Position numbers and translations under genes: made by a program. The notes beneath the pieces are model-generated. The model was not told where the DNA came from and searched no databases. It was given only the letters and a program-made list of their open reading frames with translations. Shown in pieces: positions 57,358 to 64,000 of a DNA stretch of 64,000 nucleotides (positions are counted from its first letter, which is position 1; every line of letters starts with the position of its first letter). Source of the stretch: an uncultured beta proteobacterium (lineage in GTDB: Bacteria; Pseudomonadota; Gammaproteobacteria; Burkholderiales; Burkholderiaceae_C); assembly GCA_903828665.1 (NCBI GenBank), contig CAIKMZ010000007.1:36503-100502 (forward strand). Reading direction: 5' to 3'.

Positions 57358-58164
57358 TTACTGCATCTTCGGCAGGTCGGTTTCCAGCCATTTGCGGTAC
57401 AGCTTGTTGAGCTCGCCGTTGGCGGTGTTGTGGTCGACGAAGCTGTCGATGGTCTTGAGCAGCTCGGCCTGGCCCGGGCGCATCACGATGCCCATGACCT
57501 GTTGGCGCAGCAGGAACTTGTTCTCATAAGTGTTGGCCGGGGCGCGCTTCTCGATCTGCGCTGCCACCGTAGTCGAGCAGCCGATGGCGTCGACCTGGCC
57601 CGACATCAGGGCTTGCATGGCCGAGGCGTCGTCGTCGAAGCGGCGGATCTCGGTGCCTTCGGGTGCGGCGGCGGTTAGCGCGACGTCCTGCGTGCTGGCA
57701 CGGGCCACGCCGACACGCTTGCCCTTGAGGTCGGCTGCCGTTTTGATGGTGGCCTTCTTGTCACCGTAGAGCACGATGCTGGCGGCCGCGTAGGGCTTGG
57801 AGAACTGGACCTGCTTGGCGCGCTCGGGCGTGATCGCCAGCGAAGCCACCAGCACGTCGACCTTGTTGGTCAACAGGAAGGGGATGCGGTTCGGGCCGGT
57901 CACGGGCAGCAGGTTGAGCTTGACGCCAAGGTCCTTGGCCAGCAGGCGCGCCACGTCGGCGTCGTAACCGTCAGGCTGGTTGCTCGCGTTCATGGTGCCG
58001 TAGGGCGGAAAGTCGACCAGCATGCCGATCGTGATCTCACCTTTCTTCTTGATCTCGGCCACGGTTTGGGCCGAGGCGGAAGGCGCCCAGGCCGACAGGG
58101 TGGCGGCCAGGCCCAGTGCCAGCACGGTGCTGGTGAATACGCGGCGTTGCAGAGGTTTGAACAT
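57358..58164 (-). CDS. Polar-amino-acid-type ABC importer, periplasmic binding protein
   Basis: A 268-residue SBP family 3 protein with a signal peptide ending APSASAQT. It has [18 protein letters not shown] at the binding cleft start, [17 protein letters not shown], and [18 protein letters not shown]. Family 3 proteins normally bind amino acids and related zwitterions. The genes around it handle sugar acids, so a ligand such as an amino sugar acid is possible. That is inference. Confidence 0.93.
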   Translation of the reverse strand: MFKPLQRRVFTSTVLALGLAATLSAWAPSASAQTVAEIKKKGEITIGMLVDFPPYGTMNASNQPDGYDADVARLLAKDLGVKLNLLPVTGPNRIPFLLTNKVDVLVASLAITPERAKQVQFSKPYAAASIVLYGDKKATIKTAADLKGKRVGVARASTQDVALTAAAPEGTEIRRFDDDASAMQALMSGQVDAIGCSTTVAAQIEKRAPANTYENKFLLRQQVMGIVMRPGQAELLKTIDSFVDHNTANGELNKLYRKWLETDLPKMQ

Positions 58165-58213
58165 GTGAAGTCTCCGGGGTTGAGGAAGAACAGGGTGAGA
58201 AAATTCGATGAGA

Positions 58214-58867
58214 TCAGCGCGCCTGCGCCGTCGCTTGTTTGCGTTCCATGCGCGCGGCCAGAAGGGACAGCGGCCAGCACAGCACGAAGTAGATGGCGGC
58301 CACGACGCTGAAGACGATCAACGGCTGGAAGGTGGCGTTGTTGATGATCTGGCCGGAGCGCGTGACCTCGGCAAAGCCGATGATGGCCGCTAGCGACGTG
58401 CCCTTGATGATCTGCACCAGGTAGCCCACCGTCGGCGCCAGCGCGATGCGCCCGGCCTGCGGCAGGATCACGTAGCGCATGCGCGCCGCGTAGGGCAGGT
58501 TGAGCGCCTGCGCCGCCTCCCATTGCCCGACCGGAATGGCCTGGATGCAGCCGCGCCAGATCTCGCCGAGGAAGGCGCTGCTGTTGAGGATCAGCGCAAT
58601 GCCGGCGGCCAGCCAGGGGTTGACCTCCATGCCCAGCACCGGCGCGCCGAAGAACACCAGGAAGAGTTGCAGCAGCAGCGGCGTGCCCTGAAAGATCTGG
58701 ATGAAGCCGCTGCTGAGCGCGCGCAGCAGCGGCTTGTCGGAGGTGCGGCACAGCGCGATGATCAGGCCGCCGATGGCGCCGCCGATGAAGGCGATCAGGG
58801 ACAGCGCCACGGTCCACTTGGCTGCATCCAGGATGAACATGAATTCGGAAAAGCCAAAGGTACGCAT
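58214..58867 (-). CDS. Amino-acid-type ABC importer permease 2
   Basis: A 217-residue inner-membrane permease of the HisMQ/GlnP type, with helices at about 12-37 and 50-75. It has the family motif GFIQIFQGTPLLLQLFLVFF and the coupling loop EAAQALNLPYAARMRYVILP. Its ATG shares one base with the stop of the other permease gene. The two would form the heterodimeric channel. Confidence 0.94.
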   Translation of the reverse strand: MRTFGFSEFMFILDAAKWTVALSLIAFIGGAIGGLIIALCRTSDKPLLRALSSGFIQIFQGTPLLLQLFLVFFGAPVLGMEVNPWLAAGIALILNSSAFLGEIWRGCIQAIPVGQWEAAQALNLPYAARMRYVILPQAGRIALAPTVGYLVQIIKGTSLAAIIGFAEVTRSGQIINNATFQPLIVFSVVAAIYFVLCWPLSLLAARMERKQATAQAR

Positions 58868-59538
58868 CAGCGACGGTCCGGGTAGTCGATCGCCACGCGG
58901 TAGATCAGGCGAAACAGCGCCGAAAACGACAGCGCCAGCGCCAGGTAGATCACCGCCACGACGATGTAGATCTCGAAACTGCGAAAGGTCTGCGACTGCA
59001 GGTTCGCCGCCACCGAGGTCAGGTCGTCGGCCGAAATCGCCGACACCACGGCCGAGCTCAGCATCAGCAGGATGAACTGGCTGGTCAGCGCCGGGTAGAC
59101 AGTGCGCAGCGCCGGCTTGATGATCACGTACTGGAAGATCTTGTGGCGCTTGAGGTTGAGCGCCAGGGCCGCTTCGATCTGGCCCTTAGGGATGGACTCT
59201 ATGCCGGCGCGGATGATCTCGGTGGCGTAGGCGCCTAGGTTCACCACCATCGCGGTCAGCGCCGCGGTGTGGGCTGACCAGCGCAGGCCCAGGGCCGGCA
59301 GCGCAAAAAAGAAGAAGAACAACTGCACCAGAAAGGGCGTGTTGCGGATCAGCTCGATGTAGGCGTTGATGACCCAGCGCAGCGGGCGCGGCCCGGCGGT
59401 CTTGCCCCAGGCGCACAGGATGGCCACCAGCAGCCCGATCAGCATGGCCAGCATCGAGAGTTCAATGGTGCTGAGCGTGCCCTTGACCAGCAGCGGCCAG
59501 GCAGCAAAGACATCACCGAATTGGAACGTGTAGTTCAT
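58867..59538 (-). CDS. Amino-acid-type ABC importer permease 1
   Basis: A 223-residue HisMQ-type permease, the first gene of the LacI-controlled operon. It has LVKGTLSTIELSMLAMLIGL at the N-terminus, INAYIELIRNTPFLVQLFFF, and the coupling loop IEAALALNLKRHKIFQYVII. Its start lies 54 bases from the -10 box of a promoter covered by a palindromic operator. Confidence 0.94.
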   Translation of the reverse strand: MNYTFQFGDVFAAWPLLVKGTLSTIELSMLAMLIGLLVAILCAWGKTAGPRPLRWVINAYIELIRNTPFLVQLFFFFFALPALGLRWSAHTAALTAMVVNLGAYATEIIRAGIESIPKGQIEAALALNLKRHKIFQYVIIKPALRTVYPALTSQFILLMLSSAVVSAISADDLTSVAANLQSQTFRSFEIYIVVAVIYLALALSFSALFRLIYRVAIDYPDRR

Positions 59539-59572
59539 GAAGCGCTGAAATTCAGGTCAAAAGTAGGTGTTT

Positions 59573-59597
59573 CTGAAACCGGTTTCAGTGAATTATA
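59573..59597 (-). promoter_or_regulatory. LacI-type operator and -10 box before the ABC operon
   Basis: CTGAAACCGGTTTCAG (59573-59588) is a perfect 16-base palindrome with the central CG typical of LacI-family sites. Three bases away, reading leftwards, is a perfect TATAAT -10 (59592-59597). The operator would cover the transcription start. A second, shorter palindrome CTGAAATTCAG lies at 59544-59554, between operator and start codon. Confidence 0.75.
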
Positions 59598-59643
59598 GGA
59601 GTATCAACCCCGCCCTTGTCATCATGGAAAACCCTAATAGGCA

Positions 59644-60708
59644 TCAGATCCTTGCCGGTTGCGAGGAGCCGCGCGCCATCAGGGTGCCGGCCAGCAGGAT
59701 CTGGCGCGGCGGCAGTTGCAGGCCCTTGAGGCGCTCGATCAGGCAGCCGGCCGCGATGCGGCCGAGCTCATCCGTGGGCTGCGCAATCGTGCTCAGGCCG
59801 GGTCCGACGAAGGGCGCCCATTCGGTGTCGTCGAAGCCCACCAGACCGACGTCGGCGCCAAGGCGCCAGCCCAGGCGCGCAAGCGAAGCCACGACGCGCA
59901 GCGTGACGACGGCGTTGCTGGTCAGCACGCCGGGCAGGCCGTCCGCCGCGCGCGCTCGCAGCGCCTGTAGCGCCCGATCCAGCCCGGCCTCGTCGTCGGG
60001 CGCGCTCTCGAAGGTGCTGCCGTGCAGGCCGGCTGCGGGTTCACTGACAAAGGCGCGAAAGGCCGCTGCGCGCTCCTCGCGCGAGCTCACATCCTTCATT
60101 GGCTCGGAGACGAACAGCAACTCGCGGTAGCCCGCTTTCTGCAGGTGGCGCGCGCCCAGGCGCACGGCGCCGGCGTTGTCGAGCGAGACGAAGTCGGCCT
60201 GCATGTCGTGATGGCGTCGGTCCACCAGCACCACCGGCTTGCCGTGGCGCGCGGCGTTGGCCAGGGCGCCGGCGTCACGGCCCAGGGTGTTGAGGATGAA
60301 GCCCTCGACCTGGTAGGCGGTCAGGGCTTCGATCGCTTCGCGCTCGCGCGCTCCGTCATTGCCGAGGTTGAAAAGCATGAGCAGATAACCGGCTTCCTGG
60401 CAGGCTTTTTCGGCACCGCGCAGCACGGCCACCGAGAAGGGATTGGTCACGTCGGCCACCACGAGCCCGATCAGGCGTGAGCGCCCGCGCTTGAGGGCCT
60501 GCGCCATCGGGCTCGGGCTGTAGGCCAGCGCGGCGACGGCCACTTCAACGCGGGTGGCGATGTCCTTGGACAGCAGCTTGTCGCGGTGGTTGAGGAAGCG
60601 CGATACCGTGGCCTTCGAGACGCCCGCTTCGCGCGCAACGTCGGCAATGGTGGCGCGCCCGACGGTTGCGTGGGTCGCAGTGGCGCTCTTGAGTTTCTTG
60701 CTTGGCAT
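59644..60708 (-). CDS. LacI family transcriptional regulator
   Basis: A 354-residue regulator with the N-terminal HTH ATIADVAREAGVSKATVSRF (about residues 18-37), hinge helix SPSPMAQALKRGRSRLIGLV and a periplasmic-binding-like effector domain to the C-terminus. It stands just upstream of the ABC/sugar operon on the same strand. Matching palindromes precede both its own gene and the operon, so it probably represses both until an inducer, perhaps the imported sugar acid, binds. Confidence 0.93.
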   Translation of the reverse strand: MPSKKLKSATATHATVGRATIADVAREAGVSKATVSRFLNHRDKLLSKDIATRVEVAVAALAYSPSPMAQALKRGRSRLIGLVVADVTNPFSVAVLRGAEKACQEAGYLLMLFNLGNDGAREREAIEALTAYQVEGFILNTLGRDAGALANAARHGKPVVLVDRRHHDMQADFVSLDNAGAVRLGARHLQKAGYRELLFVSEPMKDVSSREERAAAFRAFVSEPAAGLHGSTFESAPDDEAGLDRALQALRARAADGLPGVLTSNAVVTLRVVASLARLGWRLGADVGLVGFDDTEWAPFVGPGLSTIAQPTDELGRIAAGCLIERLKGLQLPPRQILLAGTLMARGSSQPARI

Positions 60709-60737
60709 CTGAAATGGGGCTACGACCGGACCTCCGG

Positions 60738-60762
60738 CTGAAACCAGTTTCAGGCTATGATA
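60738..60762 (-). promoter_or_regulatory. LacI-type operator and -10 box before the lacI-family gene
   Basis: CTGAAACCAGTTTCAG (60738-60753) differs from the other operator at one base. A TATCAT -10 (60757-60762, read leftwards) lies exactly three bases from it, the same spacing as at 59.6 kb. Autoregulation of the repressor gene is the natural reading. Confidence 0.7.
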
Positions 60763-60764
60763 GC

Positions 60765-62366
60765 TTAAGTTCGGGCTCGAAGATAGGGGAAGAACTCGTG
60801 GTCGACGATCAGCATGTGGCGGGCCACCACATCGTGCGCCAGGTATTCGAACATTTCGCCGATCGACAGGTTGCCGGCGCGAAAGTGGCTCGCCAGGGTG
60901 CTGGCTTTCTCGATCAGGGCCTGGTGCAGGCTCGCGTGTCCCGCGGCACCCGGGAAGCCGGCCCTGGTGATGATGGCTTCTTCCTCCCGGAAATGCTGCA
61001 CCACGTCCGCGATAAAAGCCTCGACCAGCGCCGCCACGACGTCCTTCTGCTGGTCCTCGAGCATCGCGCCCAGGAGCTTGTTGGCATCAGCGAACAGCGC
61101 GCGGTGCTGGGTATCGATGACCGGGTTGCCGCTCTCGAACGCCGTGCGCCAGACCAGTTGCACCAGCTTGGTCGAAACGGGCGCGCTTTCCGCCGCTGCC
61201 CCGGAAGCGTCAGGCGCCACCTGCACCTGGTTTCGGCCCTCGTTCTTGGCTCGGTACAGCGCCGTGTCGGCTGCGTGCAACAGGCTCTCGGGGTCGGTCG
61301 GGCCGCCGCTGGCCAGTGCGGCCACGCCAATGCTGATGGTGACCCGACCCGACGGCGATCGCACATGGTGCAGCGCCAGCGCCTCGATCGACTGGCGCAA
61401 GCCCTCGGCCACGCGTCGCGCGGCGTTCGCGTCGGCGTCCGGCAGGATCAGCACGAACTCTTCGCCACCGTAGCGTGCCGCCAGATCGCCGGCGCGCTGC
61501 GCCGCGCCCGCAATCGCCAGCGCCACCTGCTTCAGGCAGTCGTCGCCAGCCTGATGGCCGTAGTGGTCGTTGTAGTCCTTGAACTGGTCGATGTCGATCA
61601 TGGCCAGTCCCAGTGCGTGTCCGGAGCGCTGTGCGCGCGCGGTCTCGACGACCAGCACTTCATTCAAGCGGCGTCGGTTGGCCAGGCCCGTCAACTCATC
61701 GCTGGTTGCCAGGACCTGGTTCAATTGGTCCGATCGCTCCTTGGACATCAGCACAAAGCCAAAGGACAGTAGCAGTAGCGCCACCAGGGCGCCCAGAAAG
61801 GTCAAGGTCTGGATCAAGTTGGAATCTTTGAGCGACAACATGGACGAGGTGGCGCCGCTGGCAGCACCGAAGACCCGCACCATCAGCATGGCAGTCATGA
61901 CGATGACGCCGCCGGCCAGGAAGTACTTGCCGCGCCCGGCGGTTTGAAGCCGCTTGCCCCACATGAAATGCAGGATCAACAGGCACTGCGCGACGAAGAC
62001 TGTGCTGCCGACGATGATGCGCAGGCCCAATTGGTCTAGCAGTGCCATGAAGCTGAAAAAGACAAGGCCGATTGGCAGCCAGATCAGCCAGCGCGATGGC
62101 TTGCAGCGGTAGAACACATACAGGCCTTCCGTGAAGGTGGCCAAGGCGCATGCGATCAGCGAATTGGCGACCACGATGGAGGCAAAATCAGCGGTCTGCC
62201 CGCGCTGACTGAACAGGATATAGGCCACCGAATGCAGCATCAATCCGACGGCCCAATAAGGCATGCCGTCGCGCTGGCTTCGATCGGCAACCACGCCGAC
62301 CGACAGCGACAGCACGCCGCCCACCAGGATAATCGCCAGAAACATGGTGGGGACGTGCGCGGTCAT
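60765..62366 (-). CDS. Membrane diguanylate cyclase with C-terminal hemerythrin domain
   Basis: A 533-residue protein in three parts. Six or seven hydrophobic helices span about 5-210. A GGDEF domain (about 220-385) carries the active-site GGEEF at 300-304 and an intact inhibitory site RAGD at 291-294, five residues before it. A bacteriohemerythrin domain (about 405-530) has the expected di-iron ligands: His421, His458, Glu462, His477, His481, His517 and Asp522. It should make cyclic di-GMP under control of oxygen or redox bound at the di-iron site. It has no coupling to the LacI operon, which has its own promoter after it. Confidence 0.9.
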   Translation of the reverse strand: MTAHVPTMFLAIILVGGVLSLSVGVVADRSQRDGMPYWAVGLMLHSVAYILFSQRGQTADFASIVVANSLIACALATFTEGLYVFYRCKPSRWLIWLPIGLVFFSFMALLDQLGLRIIVGSTVFVAQCLLILHFMWGKRLQTAGRGKYFLAGGVIVMTAMLMVRVFGAASGATSSMLSLKDSNLIQTLTFLGALVALLLLSFGFVLMSKERSDQLNQVLATSDELTGLANRRRLNEVLVVETARAQRSGHALGLAMIDIDQFKDYNDHYGHQAGDDCLKQVALAIAGAAQRAGDLAARYGGEEFVLILPDADANAARRVAEGLRQSIEALALHHVRSPSGRVTISIGVAALASGGPTDPESLLHAADTALYRAKNEGRNQVQVAPDASGAAAESAPVSTKLVQLVWRTAFESGNPVIDTQHRALFADANKLLGAMLEDQQKDVVAALVEAFIADVVQHFREEEAIITRAGFPGAAGHASLHQALIEKASTLASHFRAGNLSIGEMFEYLAHDVVARHMLIVDHEFFPYLRART

Positions 62367-62408
62367 GCAAATATTTTGTCACATCCATGCGACAAGCAGG
62401 CAAGGGAT

Positions 62409-62437
62409 TTGAAAACGATCCTCACATCGACTACTAT
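62409..62437 (+). promoter_or_regulatory. Candidate sigma70 promoter for the yjbE-like operon
   Basis: TTGAAA (62409-62414), a 17-base spacer and TACTAT (62432-62437) lie about 95 bases before the yjbE-like start, leaving a leader in which further control could occur. Confidence 0.55.
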
Positions 62438-62531
62438 GCGGTTTGTGTGGGAATTTCCATTCTTTCCGCCGCACTGTTAAACTGGCGCTGCCCTCGGGTC
62501 GTCGTCTACTGTCACATTAAGGAGTACCACT

Positions 62532-62744
62532 ATGAAGAAAATCGTTACCCTCGCCGCTCTGGCCCTTTGCGCCGCTGCCTCGTTTGCCCAGACCGCACCG
62601 GCACCCGCCGGCGCTGCGCCTGCTGCTGCTGGTGCCACCATCGGCGGTGTTGCCGTCGCTCCGCTGGCCATCGGCCTTGTCGTCGCTGTGGCTGCTGTTT
62701 CGGTTGCCAATACCAGCAACACTGGCACCACGGGTACCCATTAA
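62532..62744 (+). CDS. Small exported protein, YjbE/GfcA-like
   Basis: A 70-residue product with a signal peptide (MKKIVTLAALALCAAASFAQ). The mature part has an Ala/Pro/Gly segment and a hydrophobic glycine-rich stretch (IGGVAVAPLAIGLVVAVAAV), and ends Asn/Thr/Gly-rich (NTSNTGTTGTH). This matches the style of YjbE and GfcA, the small first gene of the yjbEFGH and gfc exopolysaccharide or group 4 capsule operons. The identification leans on the two genes after it. A strong ribosome site (AAGGAG) precedes the ATG. Confidence 0.75.
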   Translation: MKKIVTLAALALCAAASFAQTAPAPAGAAPAAAGATIGGVAVAPLAIGLVVAVAAVSVANTSNTGTTGTH

Positions 62745-62765
62745 TTTCGGTCCCACCCCTTGATG

Positions 62766-62790
62766 AGCGCCTTCGGGCGCTTTTCTTTTG
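62766..62790 (+). terminator. Intra-operon terminator between yjbE-like and yjbF-like genes
   Basis: AGCGCC and GGCGCT pair perfectly around a TTCG tetraloop, followed by TTTTCTTTT. The T tract runs into the proposed TTG start of the next gene. It should give more yjbE-like message than downstream message. Confidence 0.75.
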
Positions 62791-63501
62791 CACAAACTCA
62801 AATACCGTCTGATCTGCCGTATCGGGCTGCCCTTGTGGGTCAGCGCCCTGCTGCTGGGTTGCGCATCTGGCACCAACCCCATGTCTGACGCCTTGTCCGC
62901 TCTGGCGGCACAAGCCTTTGCCTCCGGCGACACCGCCGTCCTGGGCGTCAAGCTCAACCCGCAATACCGCTACCTTCGGGTCGAAGTCGTTGGGCACGCC
63001 GCTGCCCTGATGGTGCTCGGCTATATCGACCCGCACCCGCTTGGCGACATCGAGGTCTGGTATTCAGGCAATGGCGAGGTCATCAGGACTCAGAACGGGC
63101 GCATCGTCGCCACCAGCGGCCTTCCAATTGACTGGCGTGCCGTGCGTTTCGCCAGCAACCCGCCGCCCTGGTCCGCCGTCCCGGCTGAGGGAGCTTTCTA
63201 TCAGCGTTCCCGCGACGAGATGCCGCTGCACCGCTACGCCATCAGCGAGCGCCTCAAGCTGGCCCGCTTGGCCGACCAGCCAACCGCGGTCCAGGTGGCC
63301 CCGTTGCCGCTGGCGCAGGCGCGCGCCGCCACCTGGTTTCGCGAAGACACGCTCTCCAGCACGGCTGAGCCGGTGCCGAGTGCTTTGTTTGCCTGGGGCA
63401 ACTATGCTGGTCAGGGCGCGGTTGTCTATTCGTATCAGTGTCTCTCAGCTACCTTCTGCCTCAAGTTAATGCCCTGGCCGGTTCAGGAAGTTGCCCCGTG
63501 A
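62788..63501 (+). CDS. yjbF: YjbF/GfcB family outer-membrane lipoprotein
   Basis: A 237-residue lipoprotein (LWVSALLLGC, lipid-bearing Cys25 from the TTG start) of the YjbF/GfcB family. Recognisable features are YRYLRVEVVGHAAALMVLGY, EVWYSGNGEVIRTQNGRIV and TSGLPIDWR. It is thought to take part in export or assembly of an extracellular polysaccharide with YjbG and YjbH. The TTG at 62788 is the only start giving the full signal; it lies in the tail of a terminator, and no good ribosome site is seen, so translation may be weak or begin elsewhere. It overlaps the next gene by four bases. Confidence 0.83.
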   Translation: MHKLKYRLICRIGLPLWVSALLLGCASGTNPMSDALSALAAQAFASGDTAVLGVKLNPQYRYLRVEVVGHAAALMVLGYIDPHPLGDIEVWYSGNGEVIRTQNGRIVATSGLPIDWRAVRFASNPPPWSAVPAEGAFYQRSRDEMPLHRYAISERLKLARLADQPTAVQVAPLPLAQARAATWFREDTLSSTAEPVPSALFAWGNYAGQGAVVYSYQCLSATFCLKLMPWPVQEVAP

Positions 63502-64000
63502 ACTTGCGCCCAACCCGCCTCAATCAGGTCACCGCCTTGTGCCTGCTGTGCATGATGGGCTTCCCCCTGGTTGCCAATGCCCAACAGTTCCCGATTCAGG
63601 GGGCAATCGTTCCCGGTGAACGCCTGAGCGACTGGCTCTTGCGCAACGCCGGTCCGAATGCCGATACCACCGCGCTGCAGTGGCAGGTGCAGGCCGAGCA
63701 GACGCCCCAAGCCCAGCTGCGCCAGGCTGTGCTTGTGGCGCTGGAGAACAACACCAGCATTCGCCTCAACTCGGATACTCGCAATCGCCTGGCTGACTGG
63801 CTGCGCACGTTGCCGCTCACGGGCCGCCTCACGGTGGCGATTGGCGATCCGCGCTGGTTGCAGGCCGCACCCCGGCAGGACCCAATCCTGCAGGACGGCC
63901 AAAGTGTGGTGCTGCCGGCGCGCCCCACAGCCGTCACGGTGGTCACCGAATCGGGCCAGCCCTGCAGCGCAGTCCATCGCTCCGGTGCGCTGGTTCAGGA
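63498..64000 (+). CDS. yjbG: YjbG/GfcC family capsule/exopolysaccharide protein, truncated by window edge
   Basis: The first 167 codons are inside the window, starting with a GTG that overlaps the yjbF stop (GTGA). A signal peptide (LCLLCMMGFPLVANAQ) is followed by VPGERLSDWLLRNAGPNADT, LENNTSIRLNSDTRNRLADW and TVAIGDPRWLQAAPRQDPIL, in keeping with periplasmic GfcC/YjbG proteins, whose structure has two ubiquitin-like beta-grasp domains. A yjbH-type gene would be expected next, beyond the edge. Confidence 0.8.
   Translation, partial: MNLRPTRLNQVTALCLLCMMGFPLVANAQQFPIQGAIVPGERLSDWLLRNAGPNADTTALQWQVQAEQTPQAQLRQAVLVALENNTSIRLNSDTRNRLADWLRTLPLTGRLTVAIGDPRWLQAAPRQDPILQDGQSVVLPARPTAVTVVTESGQPCSAVHRSGALVQ

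Overview
The window is high-GC chromosomal DNA, read as Burkholderiales (Betaproteobacteria). The main reasons are the order pgk ... pyk - fba - purC - cnoX - purE - purK - tsaC/sua5, the yajC-secD-secF-DUF1631 block, and LysM protein / def / fmt / azlCD. The genus cannot be set from this window; an Oxalobacteraceae- or Comamonadaceae-like genome would fit. No rRNA, tRNA, CRISPR array, prophage or intact insertion sequence was seen.

Layout. 1-5.2 kb: end of yajC, secD, secF, and a DUF1631 protein. 5.3-5.8 kb: a decay scar in which a frameshifted EamA permease fragment meets the first ~40 codons of a broken dprA. 5.8-11.1 kb: LysM protein (minus strand), then def-fmt-azlC-azlD and pgk. 11.2-13.4 kb: a LytS/LytTR two-component pair and a small membrane-anchored protein. 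13.6-21.0 kb: pyk, fba, purC, cnoX, purEK and the threonylcarbamoyl-AMP synthase. 21.1-22.1 kb: a small methyltransferase and an exported lysine/alanine-rich protein resembling acid-shock protein Asr. 22.1-27.9 kb: a tripartite RND efflux operon. 27.9-31.7 kb: a thiamine-uptake locus: tandem TPP-riboswitch-like elements, a TonB receptor, a PnuC/PnuT transporter and a NadR-type P-loop kinase. 31.7-36.4 kb: a patatin/beta-barrel protein with an alpha/beta hydrolase, a dispersed repeat, and an S41 lipoprotein protease. 36.6-44.4 kb: nitrobindin-like protein, LysR/DoxX/LigB-dioxygenase/esterase cluster, an unknown protein, a CoA-transferase, a racemase, a glycine-zipper protein and a DMT exporter. 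44.6-53.8 kb: a nearly continuous operon of RpiR regulator, isoaspartyl peptidase, gsiABCD-type peptide importer, DmpA/BapA-type aminopeptidase and M55 D-aminopeptidase. 53.8-60.7 kb: a LacI-controlled minus-strand operon (amino-acid-type ABC importer, TIM-barrel isomerase, PfkB sugar kinase, hydroxyacid dehydrogenase). 60.8-62.4 kb: a membrane GGDEF protein ending in a hemerythrin domain. 62.5 kb to the end: the start of a yjbEFG/gfcABC-type exopolysaccharide operon, cut by the window edge.

The accessory modules of most interest are: (i) the thiamine locus, with duplicated riboswitch and a kinase that may trap imported thiamine; (ii) the peptide-scavenging operon, whose three hydrolases belong to families acting on isoaspartyl, beta and D-peptide bonds; and (iii) the LacI regulon, whose two palindromic operators sit at exactly the same distance from their -10 boxes. 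Functions are inferred from family motifs and gene order seen by eye; no database search was run.
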